Of a stretch of 5,276 nucleotides of DNA, positions 1 through 4,311 are shown one piece after another. The stretch comes from Opitutales bacterium. GTDB lineage: Bacteria > Verrucomicrobiota > Verrucomicrobiia > Opitutales > Intestinicryptomonadaceae. Position 1 is the first letter of the stretch, and the number at the start of each line of letters is the position of its first letter. The translations under genes were made by a program, and so were the position numbers. The notes beneath the pieces are model-generated. The model saw only the letters and a list, made by a program, of their open reading frames with translations. It made no database searches and was not told the DNA's origin. The stretch covers positions 1-5,276 of the forward strand of contig JAGBOM010000232.1 in NCBI GenBank assembly GCA_017633865.1, in the 5' to 3' direction.

Positions 1-29
1 AAAAAAAACGGCCGGCGGTTTGCCGGCCG
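1..29 (-). terminator. Rho-independent terminator closing the murU-amgK-small protein operon
   Basis: A perfect 8-bp GC stem is formed by CGGCCGGC at 9-16 and GCCGGCCG at 22-29, with a 5-nt loop at 17-21. Read on the minus strand the stem is followed at once by eight T residues (8 to 1), the classic intrinsic terminator layout. It lies 16 bp beyond the stop codon of the 77-residue gene. There is no T tract on the plus-strand side, so it should act only on minus-strand transcripts. The T run may continue past the window edge. Confidence 0.93.
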
Positions 30-45
30 GGTTCGCTTAAAAGCC

Positions 46-279
46 TTATTTCATTTCAAGAAAAAGCATTACCGCAAAGGCGACGGCAACAACCGCGCAG
101 ACTGCGTCCAAAACAAGCAGGCCCGCCGACTGCTTTTTTTCCGCGGCGGGCGCGGCGAAATCGTCGGGGCGCTTGGCGAAAGCGGGAGCCGCCGCGGGAA
201 TCTTTATTTGCGGGGCGGCCGTTTTGGGAAGGTCGCATTTAGGCAGGGAGGTTGCCGGTTCTTTGATTTCTTCTGACAT
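46..279 (-). CDS. Small Pro/Ala/Lys-rich protein with one C-terminal membrane helix (hypothetical)
   Basis: I do not recognise a family for this 77-residue protein. Residues 1-50 are hydrophilic and rich in Pro, Ala and Lys (several KxP and AAP steps), look unstructured, and end in EKK. Residues 53-75 form one clear hydrophobic helix, and the chain stops two residues later, so it looks like a tail-anchored protein with its N-terminus in the cytoplasm by the positive-inside rule. The ATG at 279 has only a weak AGG 8-9 nt upstream. It is the last gene before a strong terminator, 111 bp beyond the tiny membrane ORF at 391-492, so it may be transcribed both with murU-amgK and from a promoter of its own. 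Its reality is supported by the protein-like composition, the single well-placed helix and the terminator just behind its stop. Function is unknown; an adaptor or scaffold at the inner membrane would suit its shape, but that is a guess. Confidence 0.75.
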   Translation of the reverse strand: MSEEIKEPATSLPKCDLPKTAAPQIKIPAAAPAFAKRPDDFAAPAAEKKQSAGLLVLDAVCAVVAVAFAVMLFLEMK

Positions 280-334
280 TTTTTTGCCTGTTTTTTTGGT
301 TTAAATAATTCGTTTATGAAATTGTTTTGGATAA

Positions 335-362
335 AGTATTTATCTTTTCGCGGCTTTATCAA
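335..362 (-). promoter_or_regulatory. Possible sigma70-type promoter for the 77-residue gene
   Basis: On the minus strand TTGATA (357-362, 5 of 6 to the -35 consensus) is followed after 16 nt by AATACT (335-340, 4 of 6 to the -10 consensus), about 55 bp upstream of the ATG at 279. The -10 region overlaps a small dyad, GATAAA/TTTATC (330-335 and 339-344), and the -35 lies in a 5-bp dyad (352-356 and 361-365); either could be an operator. The region is AT-rich, so chance matches are easy and the call is weak. Confidence 0.28.
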
Positions 363-390
363 GCCAAAAAGCAAATTTTTTAAGCCCGCC

Positions 391-492
391 CTAAGCCTTG
401 ACGAATTCGAGCCAGACCATGAGGATTATCTGCATTAAAATCATAATCCCCACGCAGGCGTATGTAAAAATGAAAAACGCGCTTTTGCGCAT
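391..492 (-). CDS. Tiny single-helix membrane protein, 33 residues (42 if the upstream ATG is used)
   Basis: Reading the minus strand gives MRKSAFFIFTYACVG and then a hydrophobic stretch (IMILMQIILMVWL) ending EFVKA and a TAG stop at 391-393. One transmembrane helix covers roughly residues 5-28, preceded by Arg-Lys, so the N-terminus is predicted inside. The start at 492 is preferred because AAGGAG lies 6 nt upstream (499-504), the best Shine-Dalgarno in the window. An in-frame ATG at 519 would add MPKNSKERK, which is also a sensible charged leader, but it has no ribosome-binding site. The ORF lies 28-55 bp after the amgK stop on the same strand, so it is probably the third gene of the murU-amgK unit. 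No family is recognised. Small one-helix proteins often modulate a membrane partner; which partner, if any, cannot be told here. The chief doubt is that a short hydrophobic ORF can arise by chance. Confidence 0.6.
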   Translation of the reverse strand: MRKSAFFIFTYACVGIMILMQIILMVWLEFVKA

Positions 493-498
493 TTTGCG

Positions 499-504
499 CT
501 CCTT
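499..504 (-). promoter_or_regulatory. Shine-Dalgarno AAGGAG that sets the start of the small membrane ORF
   Basis: CTCCTT on the plus strand reads AAGGAG on the minus strand, followed by a 6-nt spacer and ATG (492-490). It is notable because the starts of amgK, murU and the SurA_N gene have no comparable site. It would lie inside the coding sequence if the ATG at 519 were used instead. Confidence 0.6.
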
Positions 505-547
505 TGAGTTTTTTGGCATGACTAAAAATATTTTAGCGTTTTTTTAT

Positions 548-1516
548 TTATACAAGCTTTTTTTTGGCCTCGCGGGCTATTGCAAGCGTTTTTTCAAGCC
601 CCGCGGCCTCCGCGCAAAGCTCGAGGTTTTCGAGAGCCTTTGGAATGTATTTTAAGTAGGCGGTCTTTCCCTTTTTGTCGGCGAGAAACGCGTACGCGCC
701 GAGAGCCTGCATGAGCCTTTGCGCCGAAGCCGCGCAGAAAATCGGCGCGCATTCGCGGGCGTCCGCGCCCCTTATCGAGCAGTAGTAAGAGAAAAGCTCC
801 GCGCGGGCTTTCGAGCCGACGTCTTGGTAGGGGTCGAACAAAAGCGAGCCAACGTCGTACCAGCAGCAGCCGAGCCTCATTCCCTGAAAGTCTATGAAGC
901 CGACATCTCCCCCGCCGTCCGAAACTATGGCGTTTTGAGACTGCAAATCTCTGTGAATCAGGCACTCCCCGAAGCTTTGTATAAATTCGGAAAGCTTTTT
1001 CCATTCCGCCTCGGGTTTTTGAACGCCGAGGTTCAGCCTGTCTTTTACGAGGTTTTCAAAAAAGTAGTTTTGCTCCCAGCAGTAGAGGGCGGAGTCGAAC
1101 TTCGGCATCAGCTTAACAGGGCTTTCAAAGAATTTCGCGCTCGCCCTTGTGTGGAGGGCGGCGGCGAGGGCGAGCGTCTTTTTATAGATATTTTCGATTT
1201 GCTCTTCTTCCGCCCCCGCGCAAAAGTCCGAAAGGTCGCGCCCGCCCAGGTTCGACATTACAAGCGTGCGCGTTTGCGGGTCGTGAAAGAGAACTTCGGG
1301 GGCTTTTATCGAGCACGACTTCAAAAATTTTGCGATGTCCGCGTACAAAAAATTTTCCTCCTTTTCGGGGGAGTATTCGCACAAAACGCAGGCGCCCGCC
1401 TTCGCGTCTAAAAACATTGTGAAGGTTCTGGAGGAGCCGCCTTTCGCGGCTGGTTTTAGGCTTCCGGCAACAGGGGAAAAGCCGATTTTTATAAGCGAGT
1501 CAAATGCGTTTTTCAT
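548..1516 (-). CDS. amgK: AmgK-type sugar kinase (N-acetylmuramate/N-acetylglucosamine 1-kinase), APH fold
   Basis: A 322-residue cytoplasmic kinase of the aminoglycoside phosphotransferase (APH) fold. Visible motifs in order: a Gly/Ser-rich nucleotide-loop region (about 17-32, AAKGGSSRTF), an EKEENFLYADIAKFL helix (51-65) followed by the hinge-like stretch TLVMSNLGGRDL (84-95), the catalytic loop HRDLQSQN (188-195, base Asp190 and metal ligand Asn195), and FIDFQ (207-211) with metal-binding Asp209, continuing as GMRLG..WYDVGSLLFDPY (212-230). The HRDxxSxN, FIDFQxxRLG and YDxxSLLxDPY pattern, and the later QRLMQALGAYAFL segment (266-278), are those of AmgK rather than of resistance phosphotransferases. 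AmgK phosphorylates the anomeric position of MurNAc (and GlcNAc) using ATP, the first step of the MurA-bypassing recycling route. The partner MurU-like gene is immediately upstream and the two genes overlap by 17 nt; with no Shine-Dalgarno before the ATG at 1516, translation is likely coupled. Length fits the family. Substrate is inferred, and another sugar is possible. Confidence 0.82.
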   Translation of the reverse strand: MKNAFDSLIKIGFSPVAGSLKPAAKGGSSRTFTMFLDAKAGACVLCEYSPEKEENFLYADIAKFLKSCSIKAPEVLFHDPQTRTLVMSNLGGRDLSDFCAGAEEEQIENIYKKTLALAAALHTRASAKFFESPVKLMPKFDSALYCWEQNYFFENLVKDRLNLGVQKPEAEWKKLSEFIQSFGECLIHRDLQSQNAIVSDGGGDVGFIDFQGMRLGCCWYDVGSLLFDPYQDVGSKARAELFSYYCSIRGADARECAPIFCAASAQRLMQALGAYAFLADKKGKTAYLKYIPKALENLELCAEAAGLEKTLAIAREAKKKLV

Positions 1517-2216
1517 AGAGGGCGTTTGTTTTTGCGTATTCCTCGGGCGTGCCGATGTCGCTCCAAGGCGAGTTGTCGAAGTAGGCCTTTACGGAATTTT
1601 CGCGCGATTTTATTTGCTCGAGCAAAACTTCGACGGTGGAGAATATTTTTTTCGGGAAGTGTTCCACCCGCTCCAAAAACTCCGCCCCCGCCGCGAAAAT
1701 TCCCGCGAACTGGGCGGTTTTTTCATGCGGGGCGCCCAGCGCAAAGCGCATGTCGCAGACGCTTTCCCCGCGCGAGCAGACGTTTTTATTCGAGCCTTCG
1801 CCCCTCAAAATTAGCGAGGCGCAAAAGCCTTCGGATTTCTCAAAGTCCGCCAGAAATTTTGAAATGTCGCCGCCGAACAAAATGTCGGCATTGTAGACTA
1901 AAACGCCGCTTTTGCCGAGGAGCGGCAGGGCGTTTTTCAGCCCGCCGCCGGTGTCCAAAAGAACGGGCTCGTAAACAAATTCAAGCGCCGCCGAGCGGAA
2001 TTTGCCCGACTTGAACCTTTCGGCGTATTTTTCGGGGCGGTGGTGCGTGTTTACCACAATCTTTTTTATGCCCGCCGCCTCGAGGCTTTGGAAAATTCTT
2101 TCTATCAGCGGAACCCCGCCGACGGGCAGCATTGGCTTGGGGGTGTCAAGCGTAAGGGGGCGCAGGCGCGTGCCGAGCCCCGCCCCGAGTACGAAAGCCG
2201 TTTCGATTTTTCTCAT
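1500..2216 (-). CDS. murU: MurU-type sugar-1-phosphate nucleotidyltransferase
   Basis: A 238-residue single-domain nucleotidyltransferase with the Rossmann-like fold of the NTP_transferase family. The signature loop is GAGLGTRLRPLTLDTPKPML (11-30), with G11, G13, R17 and K27 in the expected places for binding the nucleotide triphosphate. LDTGGGLKNALPLLG (87-101) matches the uridine/sugar-side LETGGG motif of MurU, NAD (109-111) supplies the metal-binding Asp111, FAGI (170-173) sits in the sugar pocket, and WSDIGTPEEY (218-227) supplies the second metal-site Asp220. In the family, MurU joins MurNAc-1-phosphate to UTP to give UDP-MurNAc, the product that de novo synthesis would reach through MurA and MurB. 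The gene is first in its operon and overlaps the kinase gene, which argues strongly for the recycling pair. The ATG at 2216 begins MRKIETAFVLGAG as expected for the family, although no good Shine-Dalgarno precedes it. The alternative is an HddC-like or other hexose-1-phosphate transferase paired with the same kinase type. Confidence 0.82.
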   Translation of the reverse strand: MRKIETAFVLGAGLGTRLRPLTLDTPKPMLPVGGVPLIERIFQSLEAAGIKKIVVNTHHRPEKYAERFKSGKFRSAALEFVYEPVLLDTGGGLKNALPLLGKSGVLVYNADILFGGDISKFLADFEKSEGFCASLILRGEGSNKNVCSRGESVCDMRFALGAPHEKTAQFAGIFAAGAEFLERVEHFPKKIFSTVEVLLEQIKSRENSVKAYFDNSPWSDIGTPEEYAKTNALYEKRI

Positions 2217-2376
2217 CTTGGAGCGGATTTTCTTAAATTTTCGGGATTTTTCAAGGTTTTTTAGCGGGGTTTCGCGCGGGACGCGGGCGTTTTTTTGCGG
2301 ACTTTCTTGCGTTGATTATTGACAAATTTTTGCGCGGGTTTAGTCTCGGCGTCTTTATAAATCAAATTTTTCATTT
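2217..2376. promoter_or_regulatory. Divergent promoter region between murU and the SurA_N gene
   Basis: These 160 bp separate two divergent genes and must carry both start signals. For the plus-strand gene a perfect -35 hexamer TTGACA is present at 2319-2324, but the best hexamer near it, TTTAGT at 2339-2344, is only 14 nt away. A good TATAAA at 2356-2361 has no matching -35 at the usual distance. For murU, TTGAAA on the minus strand (2249-2254) is followed by A-rich sequence without a convincing -10. No Shine-Dalgarno precedes either ATG: AATTTTTCATTT lies directly before 2377 and CCGCTCCAAG before 2216. The function of the region is certain from the layout; the exact promoter elements are not. 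Confidence 0.4.
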
Positions 2377-4008
2377 ATGATTACTTGGATACAGGTTTTG
2401 TTGCAGAAGCACCACAAGGTGGTTTTCTCGATTCTGCTCGCGGTTATAATTGTGGCCTTCGTCTTTACTATAGGCTCGTCGATACCCTCGTTTTCAAGAG
2501 ACGCCAGCGGCGCGCGCGTCGACAGCAAAAACTTTTACGGCTACAATCTGGAAGACCAGCGCCAAGTGGAGGAGCTTTCGCTCATCGCCCAGCTCGACCT
2601 GCGCATGGCGGGCGTCAGAGTTGACCAAAACACCCTCCAAAACGCCGTCTTAAAGCACGCCTACTTGATGTACCTTGCAAAGAGCCTTTGCGTAAATTCG
2701 GCTTCCGCAAGCGACCTTAAGGCTTTCATCCAGTCCCGGCCCGCGTTCCAAAACGGCGACGGCTCCTTCAACGCCGAGGCGTTCGCGAAATTTAACGAAT
2801 TGCTTAAGCTCCAAGGCTTTGACGAAACCGTTGTCGACAAAATCCTAAGCGAGCTTGTTGTGGCTTCCAAAACTCTGGAGCTCGTCTCCGGCCCCGGCTA
2901 TGTCTTGGACGACGAAGTGGCTCTCGCCTATAAAGACGCCTACGGGCGTTGGGACGTTTCCGTGGCGCTTCTGCCCTTCGACTCCTTTAAGCCGCAAATT
3001 AAGGAGGACGACGCCTCAATCTCGGCCTTCTTCAATTTGAACAAGGAAATGTTCCGCGTTCCCGAGGCCGTGGCAAGCGACGTAATCTTCATCCCCGCCA
3101 AAGATTTTTATTCCGACAAAAACTCCTTTACGGAAGACGAAATTAAAGACTTTTACAGCAAGAACCTTCAAAAGTACGTAAGCGTAAAGGACGGCAAGGC
3201 CTCCGTCAGCGAGCTTAAGGACATTAAAGACAAGGTCGTTGCCGACTTAAAAGCGGCGGACGCCGCCGGCAAGGCTCTCGTCAAGGCCGACGAAATCCTA
3301 ACCTCCATTTACGACGCCGAAATTAAATGCGGCTCCGAAGAGTTCAAAAAGTTCGTCGCCGACGGCAAATACGCCTTAAAGCACCTCCCGTTTGTGCGCA
3401 AGAACGACAAAAGCTTCCCCAAAGACGCTCCCGAAAGCGTGTTTAACGCCGCCTTGCAGCTTAGCGAAACCGTGTTTTACAAAGACCCCGTCCCCGCAGA
3501 GGACGGCGCCTACCTCGTGTTCTTCCGCGAAAGCAAGCCCTCGTACATCCCCGAGCTGAAAGAGGTTTACGCCGAAGTCAAAGAGGCGTACCTCGCGCAG
3601 GAAAAGGCCAAGGCCTTTTCCGAAAACGGCGCGGCGTGCGTAAAAGCCTTTGCCGAGGCCGCGAAGAAGGGCGGGCTTAAGGGCTTTGAAAAGGCCGCGA
3701 AAGAGGCGGGCTTTAAGGTTTCGCAACTTGAAAACTTCTCTTTTTCAGACGAAAAGTTCAGGACGCTTGAAATGTACCAGTATTTGAGGGTTTTGAGCGC
3801 GATTCTTCCCAAAATCAAGCAGGGCGACGTTTCAAATATGCTTACTGTGGACGGCGGCGGCTACATCGTTTACGCCGACAAATTCACCGCTCCCGAAAAG
3901 AAGGCGGACGCCAAGGAGCTCAAGGATCTCGCCAAAAACGCGCAAAACATCATGCGCGGGCTTTCGACGACATCGGTGTTGGGCTTGGAAGTGGGCAAAG
4001 AACTTTAG
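2377..4008 (+). CDS. Membrane-anchored SurA_N/PpiD-like periplasmic foldase, parvulin motif not evident
   Basis: A 543-residue protein with a short Lys/His-containing cytoplasmic start (1-14), one membrane helix (about 15-34, VVFSILLAVIIVAFVFTIGS) and a large exported remainder, the topology of PpiD. Residues about 60-172 match the SurA/PpiD N-terminal chaperone domain: helices through LRMAGVRVDQNTLQNAVLKH, then RPAFQNGDGSFNAEAFAKF (121-139), the family's PxFQ-x-dGxFn signature, then GFDETVVDKILSELV (147-161). Residues 180-270 form a linker helical region (EEDEI-type surface helices). The segment 350-412 (VFNAALQLSETVFYKDPV..DGAYLVFFRE) looks like the C-terminal half of a parvulin domain, but I cannot find the usual AxHIL start of an active prolyl isomerase, so it may be a holdase or chaperone only. 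A second such repeat ends at 480-503 (IKQGDVSNML..GGYIVYADKF). Length lies between SurA (about 430) and PpiD (about 620). It is divergent from murU-amgK, convergent with murA, and followed by a strong terminator. It probably assists proteins emerging from the Sec channel. Confidence 0.85.
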   Translation: MITWIQVLLQKHHKVVFSILLAVIIVAFVFTIGSSIPSFSRDASGARVDSKNFYGYNLEDQRQVEELSLIAQLDLRMAGVRVDQNTLQNAVLKHAYLMYLAKSLCVNSASASDLKAFIQSRPAFQNGDGSFNAEAFAKFNELLKLQGFDETVVDKILSELVVASKTLELVSGPGYVLDDEVALAYKDAYGRWDVSVALLPFDSFKPQIKEDDASISAFFNLNKEMFRVPEAVASDVIFIPAKDFYSDKNSFTEDEIKDFYSKNLQKYVSVKDGKASVSELKDIKDKVVADLKAADAAGKALVKADEILTSIYDAEIKCGSEEFKKFVADGKYALKHLPFVRKNDKSFPKDAPESVFNAALQLSETVFYKDPVPAEDGAYLVFFRESKPSYIPELKEVYAEVKEAYLAQEKAKAFSENGAACVKAFAEAAKKGGLKGFEKAAKEAGFKVSQLENFSFSDEKFRTLEMYQYLRVLSAILPKIKQGDVSNMLTVDGGGYIVYADKFTAPEKKADAKELKDLAKNAQNIMRGLSTTSVLGLEVGKEL

Positions 4009-4011
4009 GCG

Positions 4012-4123
4012 ATTGATTTTGGCGCGGAAGTTCGTTGCTTCGGCAAAAAGAAGCTCGGAATGAATGTAAATTCTATTCCGAGCTTTTTTATTCCTTGCGC
4101 CTGCTTCCGCATCCAAAATCAAT
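4012..4123. repeat. Concentric extended inverted repeat enclosing the foldase terminator
   Basis: ATTGATTTTGG (4012-4022) is the exact reverse complement of CCAAAATCAAT (4113-4123). Just inside, GCGGAAG (4024-4030) is the exact reverse complement of CTTCCGC (4104-4110), with only C4023 against A4111-T4112 unpaired. The centre of these arms, about 4067.5, coincides with the centre of the terminator hairpin (4068). The whole is therefore one dyad about 112 bp long: 18 outer pairs, a roughly 14 x 14 unpaired middle, and a strong inner stem. Concentric arms of this length are not expected by chance and are not needed for termination. It could be a palindromic repeat element, a processed RNA structure or the remnant of an inverted duplication. 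Confidence 0.75.
4047..4089 (+). terminator. Strong, probably bidirectional intrinsic terminator after the SurA_N gene
   Basis: AAGCTCGGAAT (4051-4061) pairs perfectly with ATTCCGAGCTT (4075-4085), and GAAT (4062-4065) pairs with ATTC (4070-4073) with T4074 bulged. The tip is a GTAA loop (4066-4069) of the stable GNRA kind. The stem ends in TTTTTT (4084-4089), giving a plus-strand terminator 39-80 bp after the foldase stop. On the other strand the A run at 4045-4049 becomes a T run, so the hairpin could also stop murA transcripts coming from the right, as a backup for the hairpin at 4243-4260. Confidence 0.9.
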
Positions 4124-4210
4124 GCGACAAAAACCAGCGAACTCCGAATGGTTTTATTTTTTCTTTTTTTATAAGACTATTTTTTATTCGGATTTTTCTC
4201 TAAAGAAGCT
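4124..4210. other. Convergent-gap spacer, T-rich, no gene seen
   Basis: This part of the 303-bp gap between the foldase and murA stop codons holds no credible ORF. On the plus strand it is dominated by T tracts (about 4152-4170 and 4180-4198). The only structure I see is a 7-bp inverted repeat, TCCGAAT (4143-4149) with ATTCGGA (4186-4192), enclosing 36 nt and followed by TTTTT on the plus strand. Its long AT-rich loop makes it a poor terminator, and it may only extend the terminating region. Confidence 0.5.
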
Positions 4211-4290
4211 ATTGCGTAAGCAATGCGGGTACTAACAGAAAAGGCGCGGGGCTCCGCGCCGCAGAATCACACAAAATGCGCAAGCATTTT
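4211..4290. repeat. Cluster of three short hairpins downstream of murA
   Basis: Three perfect stem-loops lie within 80 bp: ATTGC/GCAAT with loop GTAA (4211-4224), GGCGCGG/CCGCGCC with loop GGCT (4243-4260), and AAAATGC/GCATTTT with loop GCAA (4273-4290). The outer two share the core GCGYAAGC and both present GNRA-type loops on the plus strand. An imperfect fourth, AGGGC-GTA-GCCTT (4297-4309), directly abuts the murA stop. The likeness of the outer units suggests a small palindromic repeat family, although the middle one is explained as a terminator. Confidence 0.5.
4234..4260 (-). terminator. Intrinsic terminator of murA
   Basis: On the minus strand GGCGCGG pairs with CCGCGCC around a 4-nt loop (4243-4260), followed by TTTTCTGTT (4242 to 4234). 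The 7-bp all-GC stem and U-rich tail sit about 52 bp beyond the murA stop codon. The AAAATGC/GCATTTT hairpin at 4273-4290, which ends in TTTT on this strand too, could contribute upstream. Confidence 0.72.
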
Positions 4291-4311
4291 CCGTCGAGGG
4301 CGTAGCCTTCG

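Noticed and set aside
522..536. AT-only dyad CTAAAA/TTTTAG between amgK and the small ORF as a terminator
   Set aside because: The six-pair stem is nearly all A-T with a 3-nt loop and has no U tract on the minus strand, too weak to end transcription.
398..655. Plus-strand open frame of 85 codons
   Set aside because: It lies opposite the small membrane ORF and the end of amgK, has no ribosome-binding site, and its hydrophobic stretches come from T-rich intergenic DNA.
719..1411. Long plus-strand open frame opposite amgK (230 codons)
   Set aside because: It is antisense to a clear kinase gene whose motifs are intact; its product is Arg-rich and low in family-like patterns, as expected of a GC-rich antisense frame.
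548..1516. Reading the APH-fold kinase as an aminoglycoside resistance gene
   Set aside because: The FIDFQxxRLG and YDxxSLLxDPY motifs and the overlap with a MurU-type gene fit the AmgK sugar kinases instead.
1500..2216. HddC-like or glucose-1-phosphate-type nucleotidyltransferase
   Set aside because: Not excluded by sequence alone, but the LDTGGG motif, the short single-domain length and the coupled AmgK-type kinase favour MurU.
4035..4235. Plus-strand open frame of 66 codons after the foldase gene
   Set aside because: It begins just ahead of the terminator hairpin and runs through it; its Phe/Tyr-rich part is only T-tract translation.
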